Made by a program: the position numbers and the translations under genes
NCBI GenBank assembly: GCA_012513435.1
Contig: JAAZCE010000016.1
Coordinates: 1-59,434 of the forward strand
DNA length: 59,434 nucleotides
Source: Clostridiales bacterium
GTDB taxonomy: Bacteria > Bacillota > Clostridia > Peptostreptococcales > Anaerovoracaceae
Reading direction: 5' to 3'
In this document: positions 15,962-26,157 of the stretch, piece after piece
Layout: every line of letters begins with the position of its first letter
Numbering within the stretch: the first letter of the stretch is position 1
The notes under the pieces: generated by a model
Told to the model about the DNA's origin: nothing
Databases searched by the model: none
Seen by the model: only the letters and a program-made list of their open reading frames with translations

Positions 15962-17472
15962 TATGAAATCCTCCATCTATTATTTATTTTACTTACTATA
16001 GGTACAATTGCAATAGATACTGCCATTGCTACAACTCCCATTTCGGGAGCAAAGGCTACCGCTGCAGGGAAGCCTGAGCTTGCGGTTATTATTATAGTCG
16101 GGATACCTACCGTAAGAAGGCCTCCCAACATTCCGCAGGCAGCTCCTGCCTTTGTGGTTCTTTCCGAAAACAATCCCCATACATACGGCCCGATGAAGCA
16201 GCCGGCCACAACGCCCCAAGAGAAGGACATTATATTTACTATTATGGAAATGTTCATGGTGGCGAACACAAATGATAAAGCTATAAACAAGAGGCAGAGG
16301 GCTCTTGTAAGGCTCATCTGCTGCTTGCCTCCGAAGCTCTTGCGGAACTCTGGAAGAAGGTCTACCGATACAGCCGACGATGAAGACAGAACGATTGCCG
16401 ACAAGGTTGACATGGAAGCGGAGAAGAGCAGGATTACTATTACAGCCAGTATTATTATGGTATATGTATTGCCGTTTAGAGCTTCCATCAGCATGGAAGG
16501 TATTACTCCGTCGTGGCCTGCCTCAGGCAGCTTGTTCCCAAGAACCAGCCTTGAGAAGGCTCCCGTAGCATATGCGCCGACGCCTATTATCAAACAGAAG
16601 ACAGTGGATATTATTGTGGCCTGTTTTATAGCTTTATCATCCTTTACAGCGTAGAACTTATTGACCATCTGAGGAAGTCCCCAGGTTCCGAAACTGGTGA
16701 GAAGAATGTTCACGCACAGGAACCTCCAGCTGTCGCCGCCCCACAGACTTGTAAGTTGTGAGCCTGTTATTCCATCTCCATTATCAGGTATGGCGGCCAA
16801 TCTAGCAAGGCCTTCCGTAAGTCCGCCTACTGCGTCTGTCCTGATAATAGCGATGACCATGCATATTATTCCCGCTATCATTATGAGGCCCTGAATAAAA
16901 TCGGTGTATGCCGTTGCCACATAGCCTCCAAGTATGAGGTAAACCGCTGTAAGGACGGCTATGGCCAGCATGCAGAAGTTTACGGAGATGGAAGGGAATA
17001 TAGTGTTAAAGGTATATCCCAATCCTTTGTAAACCGCTGATGAGTAAGGCACGAGGAAGATGAAGATAATCAATGCTGAACATATTTTCATGTTTCTCGA
17101 CTTGTATCTTGCGCCGAAGAATTCCGGCATTGTCTTAGCCTTTAGCTTGTGGGTCATATCCCTGGTTCTCTTAGCAAGCAGCTTCCATGACAGGAAGCAT
17201 CCGAGAACTGCGTTGCCTACGCCTATCCACATGGCGCCTATGCCTACATCCCAGCCGTGCTTTCCTGCATATCCTACGAATATGACTGCCGAAAAGTATG
17301 ACGTACCGTAAGCGAAGGCGGAAAGCCATCCGCCGATATTTCTTCCTCCTATGAGGAAAGAATCAATGCTCTTTACCTTCCTGAAGCTGCTGATCCCAAT
17401 AAGTACCATGGCTATGGCGAAAAGAATAAAGACTATTACTGTAACGGTTTGAACGAATTCTAAATGGTTCAT
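15961..17472 (-). CDS. Sodium:solute symporter (SSS family)
   Basis: The 503-residue protein has about 13 hydrophobic segments typical of the SSS family, including 'FLIGGRNIGGWLSAFAYGTS' near the N-terminus and 'ILGGYVATAYTDFIQGLIMI' (the SSS signature, about 180-200). Known members carry proline, pantothenate, acetate or phenylacetate. Being the first gene of the T-box operon, it probably brings in the acid or amino acid that the other products handle: an arylacetate such as 4-hydroxyphenylacetate if the pathway is anabolic, or an aromatic amino acid. AAAGGAG lies nine bases before the ATG at 17472. The substrate cannot be fixed from sequence. Confidence 0.9.
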   Translation of the reverse strand: MNHLEFVQTVTVIVFILFAIAMVLIGISSFRKVKSIDSFLIGGRNIGGWLSAFAYGTSYFSAVIFVGYAGKHGWDVGIGAMWIGVGNAVLGCFLSWKLLAKRTRDMTHKLKAKTMPEFFGARYKSRNMKICSALIIFIFLVPYSSAVYKGLGYTFNTIFPSISVNFCMLAIAVLTAVYLILGGYVATAYTDFIQGLIMIAGIICMVIAIIRTDAVGGLTEGLARLAAIPDNGDGITGSQLTSLWGGDSWRFLCVNILLTSFGTWGLPQMVNKFYAVKDDKAIKQATIISTVFCLIIGVGAYATGAFSRLVLGNKLPEAGHDGVIPSMLMEALNGNTYTIIILAVIVILLFSASMSTLSAIVLSSSSAVSVDLLPEFRKSFGGKQQMSLTRALCLLFIALSFVFATMNISIIVNIMSFSWGVVAGCFIGPYVWGLFSERTTKAGAACGMLGGLLTVGIPTIIITASSGFPAAVAFAPEMGVVAMAVSIAIVPIVSKINNRWRIS

Positions 17473-17517
17473 CTGACATCACTCCTTTGTTAATGCAATC
17501 GCCAAAGAAGGATGTAT

Positions 17518-17826
17518 AAAAAAATCCGCTCTCTGACTAACATCTAGTTAACAGAGGGCGGAGCTAATAACTTCGCGGTACCACCTCATTTTACCGGTGT
17601 CTTGCGACACAGGCCTCTTTGGATACGTTTTCATATCCTAGTGCTATTACGGGCACACCCGATGCAGCCTACTTGCCCTAGGTCGGTTATACATAATCTC
17701 GACTTGGGGTTTCAGTGCACAGCTCTCAAAAGGTATTCGCCTCGTTATCCCTGCTGCCTTCCACCAACCGGCAGCTCGCTGTAAGTATCAAACGTGGTTA
17801 CTATTTTTTGGTCATCGCCTTTAATA
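17518..17826 (-). promoter_or_regulatory. T-box leader, apparent Tyr (UAC) specifier
   Basis: On the minus strand, stem I begins near 17826 (GGCGATGACC), with an AGTAACCA element, ACAGCGAGC (AG-bulge type), the distal GGTTGGTGGAAG (about 17766-17755), and the return arm. The specifier loop reads GCGAA-UAC-CUUUUGAG, with UAC at 17735-17733. The T-box sequence GAGGTGGTACCGCG is at about 17585-17572; its UGGU bulge would pair with ACCA, that is, a tRNA with discriminator A, as in tRNA-Tyr. A terminator hairpin follows at 17562-17525 (CCGCCCTCTG/CAGAGAGCGG) with seven U. T-boxes sense uncharged tRNA and turn the downstream gene on. The base after the specifier is C where A is usual, so the codon call is likely but not certain. 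The symporter starts about 45 bases downstream. Confidence 0.9.
17525..17562 (-). terminator. T-box regulated terminator
   Basis: TCCGCCCTCTG (17562-17552) pairs with CAGAGAGCGGA (17535-17525), with one non-Watson-Crick position, extended by GTTAAC/GTTAG; then U7. It is mutually exclusive with the antiterminator formed by the T-box sequence at about 17572-17587. Confidence 0.88.
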
Positions 17827-17856
17827 GGTTATTTTGTTATGTTCAAGCAAGGTATA

Positions 17857-17884
17857 AGCATAACTTGTGCTACAGTAACGTCAA
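17857..17884 (-). promoter_or_regulatory. Putative promoter of the T-box operon
   Basis: On the minus strand TTGACG (17884-17879) is followed after 16 bases by TATGCT (17862-17857). Transcription would begin near 17850, about 25 bases before stem I of the T-box. Just upstream (about 17896-17926) lies a hairpin with TAACGCTCAA / TTGAG..CGTTA arms of unknown role. The rest of 17885-18043, after leuB, shows no gene and no convincing leuB terminator. Confidence 0.55.
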
Positions 17885-18043
17885 TCCTCTTGTTTAACGG
17901 ATTCTCAATATTCAGTTGAGCGTTACTTGGTAAAGACTTTTAACACTTGTTATACTCTCCTTTCCTTGGAATGAGATTAGTATACAACATCATTTGTTTG
18001 AATGCAACAACTTTTTTAAAAAATCTTGGTGATTATCCCTAAT

Positions 18044-19114
18044 TCATATATTTTCTGCAATTAAATCACCGATTTTTGTTGTTGTAGCTACTTTGTCCCC
18101 GGCAACGGCGATGTCGGGAGTTCTGTAGCCCATGGACAGAACTTTCTTGACAGATGTCTCTATTGCCTGGGATTCTTCGGATAAACCGAATGTATACTTT
18201 AGCATCATGGCAGCGGAGAGTATGGTAGCCATCGGATTGGCCTTGCCGGTTCCGGCAATATCAGGAGCGCTTCCGTGAACAGGCTCATACATGCCGAAGT
18301 TGCCTGTGGAAAGGCTTGCCGACGGCAGCATGCCTATGGAGCCTGTTATCATGCTGGCTTCGTCTGAGAGGATATCGCCAAAGATGTTGCTGGTAAGGAT
18401 TACATCGAATTGCTTAGGATTGTAAACCAGCTGCATGGTGGTGTTGTCTATATACATGTTGTTAAGCTCTACCTGTGGATATTCCTGCGCTACCTGGGCA
18501 ACCGTTTTTCTCCAAAGTCTGGAGCTTTCCAGGACGTTGGCCTTGTCTACGCTTGTTACCTTCTTGTCTCTCTTCATAGCCATATCAAAAGCAACCTTGG
18601 CAACTCTGATAATCTCACCTGTGGAATACTGCTCTACGTCGAAGGCAGCTTCGCCCATATCCGTCTGCTTGTAGCCCTTTTCTCCGAAATATATTCCGCC
18701 TGTAAGCTCCCGTACTACCAGTATGTCCAGACCGCCTTTAACCTTTTCTTCCTTGAGAGGGCAGGCATCCCTAAGCTGGTGGAACATTATGGCGGGGCGC
18801 AGATTTGCAAAAAGGGCAAGCTCCTTTCGCAGGCCGAGAAGGGCTCTTTCCGGTCTTTCGTCGCCGGGCAGGTAATCCCACTTAGGGCCTCCCACAGCTC
18901 CAAGAAGCACTGCATCGCTGCCTTTGGCACCCTCAACCGTTTCTTTAGGCAGGCATTTTCCTGTAGTATCAATGGCTGCACCTCCAGCCAAAAGGTCGGT
19001 GTATTCAAAGGTGTGGCCATATTTCTTTTGGATTCGGTTCAGGACCTTGTGAGCTTCATTTATTACCTCAGGGCCTATGCCGTCTCCTGGTATAATTGCT
19101 ATCTTGTATTTCAT
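18044..19114 (-). CDS. leuB: 3-isopropylmalate dehydrogenase
   Basis: LeuB oxidises and decarboxylates 3-isopropylmalate with NAD+ to 2-oxoisocaproate, the third step of leucine synthesis. The 356-residue length is standard. Features are '[11 protein letters not shown]' (N-terminal loop), '[11 protein letters not shown]', '[14 protein letters not shown]' with substrate-binding Arg residues, '[11 protein letters not shown]', and '[20 protein letters not shown]' with the metal-binding Asp, then '[12 protein letters not shown]' for NAD+. The ATG at 19114 follows GAGAGG by eight bases. It is the last gene of leuA-leuC-leuD-leuB, 15 bases after leuD. Confidence 0.97.
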   Translation of the reverse strand: MKYKIAIIPGDGIGPEVINEAHKVLNRIQKKYGHTFEYTDLLAGGAAIDTTGKCLPKETVEGAKGSDAVLLGAVGGPKWDYLPGDERPERALLGLRKELALFANLRPAIMFHQLRDACPLKEEKVKGGLDILVVRELTGGIYFGEKGYKQTDMGEAAFDVEQYSTGEIIRVAKVAFDMAMKRDKKVTSVDKANVLESSRLWRKTVAQVAQEYPQVELNNMYIDNTTMQLVYNPKQFDVILTSNIFGDILSDEASMITGSIGMLPSASLSTGNFGMYEPVHGSAPDIAGTGKANPMATILSAAMMLKYTFGLSEESQAIETSVKKVLSMGYRTPDIAVAGDKVATTTKIGDLIAENI

Positions 19115-19129
19115 TCCTGATACCTCTCG

Positions 19130-19609
19130 TTATTTGATGGAGTTTAAAAGACCGCCGCTCTTTATGATTTCGTTTATGAAATCAGGGAAGGGCATAGCCT
19201 TGTACTCTTGATTTTTAGTGATATTTTTAATGGCGCCTGTTTCAAAATCTACGAATATCTGGTCGCCTGTTTCAATGTTTTCGGCAGCCTCTTCACATTC
19301 CAGAATGGCCAGGCCCATGTTGATGGAGTTCCTGTAGAATATTCTTGCGAAGGATTTGGCAATGACGCAGGAAATTCCTGATTCCTTGATGGCGATAGGT
19401 GCATGTTCTCTAGATGAACCGCATCCGAAGTTGTTGCCGGCTACCATAATATCACCGTTGTTCACTTTGGATGTGAATTCGGCATCTATATCCTCCATAC
19501 AGTGGGAGGCCAGCTCCTTGTGGTCTGATGTGTTCAGATGTCTTGCAGGGATGATAACGTCAGTATCCACGTTATCACCGTATTTATGAACAAAACCTTG
19601 TGCTTTCAT
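19130..19609 (-). CDS. leuD: 3-isopropylmalate dehydratase, small subunit
   Basis: This 159-residue small (swivelling) subunit pairs with LeuC. It has '[15 protein letters not shown]' near the N-terminus, '[17 protein letters not shown]' and '[14 protein letters not shown]', the standard substrate-loop motifs. It belongs to the short type of about 160 residues found with the 420-residue LeuC in clostridia and archaea. This contrasts with the roughly 200-residue enterobacterial form. AGGAGG lies seven bases before the ATG at 19609. Confidence 0.96.
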   Translation of the reverse strand: MKAQGFVHKYGDNVDTDVIIPARHLNTSDHKELASHCMEDIDAEFTSKVNNGDIMVAGNNFGCGSSREHAPIAIKESGISCVIAKSFARIFYRNSINMGLAILECEEAAENIETGDQIFVDFETGAIKNITKNQEYKAMPFPDFINEIIKSGGLLNSIK

Positions 19610-19621
19610 AGTTCTTCCTCC

Positions 19622-20884
19622 TTATATAATTTCGGCGGGGTCAGAAATCTTGCCTGTCACGGCTGAAGCGGCGGCTACTGCAGGGCTTGCAAGATATACT
19701 TCAGAGTTTGTATGGCCCATTCTACCTACGAAGTTTCTGTTAGTGGTAGCTACGCAGCGTTCCCCTGAGGCGAGAATACCCATGTGGCCGCCAAGGCAAG
19801 GGCCGCAGGTAGGAGTGCTGACTACACAGCCTGCATCGATAAAGGTATCCAGATATCCTAGAGCGATGCAGTCCTTGTATATGGACTGAGTTGCAGGGAT
19901 TATGATGCACCTTACGTCCTGTGCGATTTTCTTGCCTTTTAGAATATCAGCGGCTATTTTCATATCCTCAAGTCTCCCGTTGGTGCAGGAGCCGATTACT
20001 ACCTGGTCTATTTTAATGTCTCCCGTTTCATCTATTGTTCTGGTGTTTTCGGGAAGGTGAGGGAAGGATACCGTAGGTCTGAGAGCACTCAGGCCGATGT
20101 CTATCCTTCGGTCATATACTGCATCATCGTCAGCCTTAAAGACCTTGTAATTTCTGTTTACTCTGCCCTTCATGTATTCTTCGGTCACTTCATCTACGGG
20201 AAATATTCCGTTTTTTGCACCTGCTTCTATGGCCATGTTTGATATGCAGAGCCTGTCGGACATGGAAAGGGCCGCTACGCCGTCTCCTGCGAATTCCAGG
20301 GATTTGTAGAGAGCCCCGTCAACGCCTATAAGACCGATGAGATGAAGGATAACGTCTTTTCCCGAAACATTGGCAGATAGCTTGCCGTGAAGATTCACTT
20401 TAATGGCCGCCGGAATCTTGAACCATGCTTTTCCCTTGGCCATGCCGGCAGCCATGTCCGTGCTGCCTACGCCTGTGGAAAAGGCTCCTAGGGCTCCGTA
20501 TGTACAGGTGTGAGAATCTGCTCCGATTATACATTCACCGGCCGCAACAAGACCAAGTTCCGGAAGAAGAGCGTGTTCTATGCCCATGTTACCCACATCG
20601 AAGAAGTTATCTATATCGAACCTCTTTGCAAAGGCTCTTGTTTTTTTGCACTGCTCGGCAGCTTTGATGTCCTTGTTAGGTGTGAAGTGGTCCATTACAA
20701 GAGATATTTTGCTTTTATCAAAGACATAGTCGAATTTAGCTTTGTTGAATTCATTAATGGCTACAGGCGATGTTATATCGTTGCCCAGAACCATGTCCAG
20801 TTTGGCTTCAATGAGCTGTCCTGCTTCAACATTTTTCAGCCCTGCATGGTCTGCCAAAATCTTTTGCGTCATAGTCATTCCCAT
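19622..20884 (-). CDS. leuC: 3-isopropylmalate dehydratase, large subunit
   Basis: This aconitase-superfamily subunit, 420 residues, isomerises 2- to 3-isopropylmalate. The [4Fe-4S] cluster ligands are in 'VIGSCTNGR' and '[12 protein letters not shown]' (about 300 and 358-361). '[15 protein letters not shown]' and '[10 protein letters not shown]' are also conserved. The length and motifs are those of the LeuC2 type. The ATG at 20884 has AGGAGG eight bases upstream; it is 13 bases after leuA. Confidence 0.97.
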   Translation of the reverse strand: MGMTMTQKILADHAGLKNVEAGQLIEAKLDMVLGNDITSPVAINEFNKAKFDYVFDKSKISLVMDHFTPNKDIKAAEQCKKTRAFAKRFDIDNFFDVGNMGIEHALLPELGLVAAGECIIGADSHTCTYGALGAFSTGVGSTDMAAGMAKGKAWFKIPAAIKVNLHGKLSANVSGKDVILHLIGLIGVDGALYKSLEFAGDGVAALSMSDRLCISNMAIEAGAKNGIFPVDEVTEEYMKGRVNRNYKVFKADDDAVYDRRIDIGLSALRPTVSFPHLPENTRTIDETGDIKIDQVVIGSCTNGRLEDMKIAADILKGKKIAQDVRCIIIPATQSIYKDCIALGYLDTFIDAGCVVSTPTCGPCLGGHMGILASGERCVATTNRNFVGRMGHTNSEVYLASPAVAAASAVTGKISDPAEII

Positions 20885-20897
20885 TGTTGATTCCTCC

Positions 20898-22628
20898 TTA
20901 CTTCTGACCCTTAGGGTGATTTTTGATAAACGCTCTGTTTATTGCAGAAACCAAAGCGTTGACGGATGCGTATATAATATCGTTATGGATGCCTACACCC
21001 CAGAAGGTGAAGCCGTGTCTGTCTTTGATGGCAACGTAGGAAGCCGCTCTTGAATCGGATTCTGATTCAAGTGCGTGTTCCGAGTAGGTTACGAAGTCAT
21101 ATAGCAGTTCGTAAGGCCCCTGACGAAGAGCATTGGTAACGGAGTCGAGACGGCCGTTTCCCTTGCCGGAAAGCGCATAGTGCTTTCCGGCAAATAATAC
21201 GTTCATATCTACCGTCATGCCGCTGTCGCCCATTTTTTCTGAATGAGGCGGCCTCTTGAACTCTGCATCGGTAATGTCAATTTCATCGAAGCGGTTGATG
21301 TATTCCCCATCAAAGTATTCGTAGATTTCTTCAGGAGACAGCTCCTTGTGCTGCTTATCTGATATTTCTTTTATCATGTATCCCAGTTCTTCTCTCATTT
21401 CCTTCGGAATGAAAAAGCCGTAATTCTGTTCCAAAACGTATGCGACGCCACCCTTACCGGACTGGCTGTTTATCCTGATAACATCGGCATCGTATTCTCT
21501 TCCCACGTCATGGGGGTCGATAGGCAGATAAGGAACGTTCCATTTTTTGCTGTCTGAGCTTTTTCTGTGGCGCATTCCCTTGGCTATGGCATCCTGATGA
21601 GAACCGGAAAAAGCGGCAAACACAAGCTGACCGCCGTAAGGCTGGCGAGGGTGGACCTCCAGGTCTGTGAACTTTTCATATATGGCCACTATGGCAGGCA
21701 TATCGGTAAAGTCTAATCCCGGGTCTACACCGTGTGAATACATGTTCATAGCTACGGTTATAATGTCGGCATTGCCTGTTCTTTCTCCGTTACCAAAGAG
21801 AGTGCCTTCTATTCTGTCTCCCCCTGCCAGAAGTCCTAGCTCACAGTCTGCAACTGCAGTGCCCCTGTCATTGTGAGGGTGAAGGGAAAGAATGACATTT
21901 TCTCTGTCGTGAAGGTTTTTGCTCATATATTCTATCTGGGAGGCGTAAACGTGAGGCATTGACATGGCTACCGTTGCTGGGAGGTTGATTATAACCTTTC
22001 TTTCAGGGCGCGGCTTCCATACATCTATTACCCTGTTGCATATTTCAAGAGCGAATTCCATTTCGGTGCCCGTAAAGCTCTCAGGTGAGTATTCAAATGT
22101 AAAGTTGGTGTCGGGGAAATTTTTGGCGTACTCTTCAATCAGGGTGGCTCCGCTGACTGCTATGTCGATAATCTCTTCTTTCTCCATTTTAAAAACCTGC
22201 TCCCTCTGAGCAACAGAGGTAGAGTTATACAAATGTACAACGGCGTTCTTTACGCCTATGAGAGATTCAAAGGTTTTTTTGATTATATGTTCTCTTGATT
22301 GAGTGAGAACCTGAATGGTCACGTCATCGGGAACCATATTATCTTCTACAAGAGTGCGAAGGAAGGTGTATTCTGTTTCCGAAGCGGCAGGGAAGCCTAC
22401 TTCGATTTCCTTGAAGCCTAAAGACACGAGAAACTTGAAGAAATCGATTTTTTCATCAAGACTCATGGGGACGATGAGTGCTTGATTGCCGTCTCTCAAA
22501 TCGACGCTGCACCAGGCAGGAGCCTTAGTTATATGATCCTTATTAATCCAATCGTTACTTTTGACGGGTGGTGGAAAATAGCCAACATCGTACTTCTCGC
22601 AGTTTTTCATTATTTTTGAAACAGCCAT
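20898..22628 (-). CDS. leuA: 2-isopropylmalate synthase (long, type II-like)
   Basis: LeuA condenses acetyl-CoA and 2-oxoisovalerate, the committed step of leucine synthesis. The 576-residue protein resembles the long form known from actinobacteria: an extended N-terminus ('[20 protein letters not shown]'), then the catalytic barrel with '[13 protein letters not shown]' (metal Asp/Arg), '[12 protein letters not shown]', '[20 protein letters not shown]' (His-x-His metal ligands), '[16 protein letters not shown]'. The C-terminal domain (about 435-570) is the LeuA allosteric domain for leucine feedback inhibition. AAAGG lies eight bases before the ATG. The gene is preceded by a Leu-rich leader peptide and an attenuator. 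Confidence 0.97.
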   Translation of the reverse strand: MAVSKIMKNCEKYDVGYFPPPVKSNDWINKDHITKAPAWCSVDLRDGNQALIVPMSLDEKIDFFKFLVSLGFKEIEVGFPAASETEYTFLRTLVEDNMVPDDVTIQVLTQSREHIIKKTFESLIGVKNAVVHLYNSTSVAQREQVFKMEKEEIIDIAVSGATLIEEYAKNFPDTNFTFEYSPESFTGTEMEFALEICNRVIDVWKPRPERKVIINLPATVAMSMPHVYASQIEYMSKNLHDRENVILSLHPHNDRGTAVADCELGLLAGGDRIEGTLFGNGERTGNADIITVAMNMYSHGVDPGLDFTDMPAIVAIYEKFTDLEVHPRQPYGGQLVFAAFSGSHQDAIAKGMRHRKSSDSKKWNVPYLPIDPHDVGREYDADVIRINSQSGKGGVAYVLEQNYGFFIPKEMREELGYMIKEISDKQHKELSPEEIYEYFDGEYINRFDEIDITDAEFKRPPHSEKMGDSGMTVDMNVLFAGKHYALSGKGNGRLDSVTNALRQGPYELLYDFVTYSEHALESESDSRAASYVAIKDRHGFTFWGVGIHNDIIYASVNALVSAINRAFIKNHPKGQK

Positions 22629-22659
22629 ATTGTTTTCCTTTCATATATCAATAATTTAA

Positions 22660-22698
22660 AAAAGCCTTGTTCTCCGCATAAACTCGAAAAACAAAGCT
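22660..22698 (-). terminator. leu operon attenuator
   Basis: On the minus strand AGCTTTGTT (22698-22690) pairs with AACAAGGCT (22671-22663), nine pairs with one G-U, extended inward by TTC/GAG; six U follow. The 5' arm TAGCTTT (22699-22693) is also perfectly complementary to AAAGCTA within the leader peptide (22781-22775), so an alternative pairing that blocks the terminator is available. It lies 32 bases before the leuA start. Confidence 0.8.
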
Positions 22699-22741
22699 AT
22701 TTTCCTAAAATAAACAACTCAAAAACTGATTTAACGAGATT

Positions 22742-22801
22742 CTATGGGGATAGATTACTATTATGCGAATTGTCTAGCTTTAATAGTGGTAGTAACAACA
22801 T
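22742..22801 (-). CDS. Leucine leader peptide (19 residues)
   Basis: ATG at 22801 opens the peptide MLLLPLLKLDNSHNSNLSP, with six Leu among residues 2-9 and a seventh at 17. The Leu codons are TTG, TTA, CTA, CTA, TTA, CTA, CTA; CTA looks rare in neighbouring genes. It is too short for ordinary ORF callers. Ribosome stalling at these codons during leucine shortage would alter folding of the downstream attenuator. An AGGAG lies 12 bases upstream but is better placed for a preceding mini-ORF, ATG GAC TGA at 22809-22801, whose stop overlaps this start as TGATG, so translation may begin by reinitiation. ACTATTA/TAATAGT (about 22787 and 22757) form a possible pause hairpin. Confidence 0.8.
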   Translation of the reverse strand: MLLLPLLKLDNSHNSNLSP

Positions 22802-22839
22802 CAGTCCATGAATCTCCTTTCTTTTTTGATGATAGACAT

Positions 22840-22868
22840 ATTTTATATGTATTTTCCATAGAAGTCAA
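22840..22868 (-). promoter_or_regulatory. leu operon promoter
   Basis: TTGACT (22868-22863), 17-base spacer, TAAAAT (22845-22840) on the minus strand; transcription would begin about 22833, ahead of the leader peptide. Confidence 0.8.
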
Positions 22869-22907
22869 TGTTTTTTTGTAAAAAAAGCACAAAAAATATG
22901 AATGAAT

Positions 22908-22933
22908 CACAAAAAAATCGTTGACTTTTTGTG
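22908..22933. promoter_or_regulatory. Inverted repeat in the leu/ilv divergent promoter region
   Basis: CACAAAAA (22908-22915) and TTTTTGTG (22926-22933) form 8-bp arms around a ten-base centre that covers the ilv -35 box. A further direct copy, CACAAAAAA, lies 20 bases upstream (22888-22896), two helical turns away, toward the leu -35. It is a candidate operator shared by both operons; the protein is unknown. Confidence 0.4.
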
Positions 22934-22949
22934 CGCAAACAATAATAAT
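22921..22949 (+). promoter_or_regulatory. ilv operon promoter
   Basis: TTGACT (22921-22926), 17-base spacer, AATAAT (22944-22949). The expected start near 22956 leaves only about 25 bases of 5' UTR, with no room for an attenuator, unlike the divergent leu operon. Confidence 0.75.
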
Positions 22950-22981
22950 GGTATTGTCTATATAAAGAAGGAGGTACATAT

Positions 22982-24646
22982 ATGAAGTTATTGGGCTCAG
23001 AAGCAGTCATGAAAATACTGCTTGAAAATCATGTCGATACTGTATTCGGTTATCCAGGAGGAGCAGCATTGTTCCTATATGATGAGCTATACAAGTATGA
23101 AGATAAAATAAAGCATGTTTTGAGCGCACACGAACAAGGTGCCTCACACGCTGCTGACGGTTATGCCCGTTCTACGGGGAAGACCGGAGTTGTCATAGCA
23201 ACAAGCGGACCGGGAGCCACCAATCTGGTTACAGGTATTGCCACGGCATATATGGACAGTGTGCCTATGGTAATAATCACCGCTAATGTAGCCAATAATT
23301 TTATTGGAAGAGATGCATTCCAAGAAACCTGTATTACAGGAATAACTTTTCCTATTACTAAGCACAGCTATTTCGTAAACAAGCCGGAAGAGCTGGCCGA
23401 TGCAATGAGAAATGCATTTCGTATTGCCAACGAAGGCAGGAAGGGACCTGTCCTGGTAGATATTACTAAGGATGTTACCGCTGCCGAAGTAGACTATGTT
23501 GAAGAAGAGCCTTACGATACAGCGAAATATGTAGATGAAGCTATTGATAAAAAATCGAAGAAGTTTGCCAAACTCATCAATGAGGCTAAGAAACCGGTGT
23601 TTTATTTAGGAGGAGGTATTGTTGCCTCGGGAGCATCTGATGAAGTTAGGGCATTTATGGATAGGGCTCAGATACCTGCCGTGAATTCCATGATGGCATC
23701 TGGTGTAGTTGAACACGACGGAAAGTATTTTTATGGAATGCTGGGAATGCACGGATCATATGCAGCAAATAAATGTATAGCAGAAGCAGATCTTGTAGTA
23801 GCAATAGGAACCAGGTTCAGTGACAGAGTAGCCCTTAACCCCAAGAGGTTTGCCGAAAATGCCAAGGTAATACAGATAGATATAGATAAAAGCGAAGTTA
23901 ACAAGAACGTCATGGTTGTCGAGAGCATTATAGGAGACTGTAAGGAAGTGCTGCAGGGAATCCTTCCTATGGTGAAGGAAGCAGAACACGGCGACTGGAT
24001 AAAGACCATAGAGAAGTGGAGCAAGGAACATCCTTTAAAAATGAAAAGCGAAGGAGATCTCTGCCCGCAGGATGTAATCGAGGAGGCCTGTAGGATGGCA
24101 GGAGAAGAGGCTTTTTACGTAACAGACGTAGGACAGCATCAGATGTGGGCGGCTCAGTATGTACTGCATAAGAAGCCGAGACATTTCCTTTCCAGTGGCG
24201 GTCTTGGAACTATGGGATTCGGATATGGCGCGGCAATAGGTGCTCAGATAGGCAACCCAGGCAACAAGGTAGTTCATTTTACGGGAGACGGTTCACTCCA
24301 TATGAACCTCAACGAAGCCTGTACGGCGGTAAGCAATGAGCTTCCTGTAATAACCGTAATTATGAACAATAGGGTTTTGGGGATGGTTTACCAGTGGCAG
24401 ACAGATTTTTACGGAGGAAGACATTCCCATACGGTTCCCGAAAGAAAGACGGACTTCTGCAAGGTCATTGAGGCCTTCGGGGGAACGGGATACAGCGCAG
24501 AGAATATTGAAGAGTTTAAGGATGCTTTCCAAAAAGCTCTTAAGGCAAAAGGCCCTGTTTGGATAGACTGTGATATAGTGTCGAGGCAAAAGGCACTCCC
24601 TATGATACCTAACGGCCATACAGTTGAAGATTCGATATTTGAATAG
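22982..24646 (+). CDS. ilvB: Acetolactate synthase, large (catalytic) subunit
   Basis: IlvB is the TPP- and FAD-dependent enzyme that makes acetolactate or acetohydroxybutyrate, the first common step of branched-chain synthesis. The 554-residue protein has 'VFGYPGGAALFLYDEL' (catalytic Glu follows in 'SAHEQGASHAADGYAR'), 'TSGPGATNLVTGI', the FAD region near 'GMLGMHGSYAAN', and the TPP motif 'GDGSLHMNLNEACTAV...NN' at about 437-466. AGGAGG lies seven bases before the ATG. It is the first gene of ilvB-ilvN-ilvC-ilvD-ilvE, and its regulatory subunit follows at once. Confidence 0.97.
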   Translation: MKLLGSEAVMKILLENHVDTVFGYPGGAALFLYDELYKYEDKIKHVLSAHEQGASHAADGYARSTGKTGVVIATSGPGATNLVTGIATAYMDSVPMVIITANVANNFIGRDAFQETCITGITFPITKHSYFVNKPEELADAMRNAFRIANEGRKGPVLVDITKDVTAAEVDYVEEEPYDTAKYVDEAIDKKSKKFAKLINEAKKPVFYLGGGIVASGASDEVRAFMDRAQIPAVNSMMASGVVEHDGKYFYGMLGMHGSYAANKCIAEADLVVAIGTRFSDRVALNPKRFAENAKVIQIDIDKSEVNKNVMVVESIIGDCKEVLQGILPMVKEAEHGDWIKTIEKWSKEHPLKMKSEGDLCPQDVIEEACRMAGEEAFYVTDVGQHQMWAAQYVLHKKPRHFLSSGGLGTMGFGYGAAIGAQIGNPGNKVVHFTGDGSLHMNLNEACTAVSNELPVITVIMNNRVLGMVYQWQTDFYGGRHSHTVPERKTDFCKVIEAFGGTGYSAENIEEFKDAFQKALKAKGPVWIDCDIVSRQKALPMIPNGHTVEDSIFE

Positions 24647-24659
24647 GAGGGAAGGCGTA

Positions 24660-26148
<1,489 letters not shown>

Positions 26149-26157
26149 GAGACTAAT

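Noticed and set aside
18410..19120. 236-codon frame on the plus strand opposite leuB
   Set aside because: It lies wholly antisense to a clear leuB gene, with no ribosome binding site or known motif.
22761..22979. 72-codon minus-strand frame in the leu leader, ending in VVTTTI
   Set aside because: The Val/Thr/Ile-rich end looked like an ilv leader peptide, but the frame starts upstream of the leu promoter and reads through the Shine-Dalgarno sequence; the 19-codon Leu-rich frame in another register fits the attenuator better.
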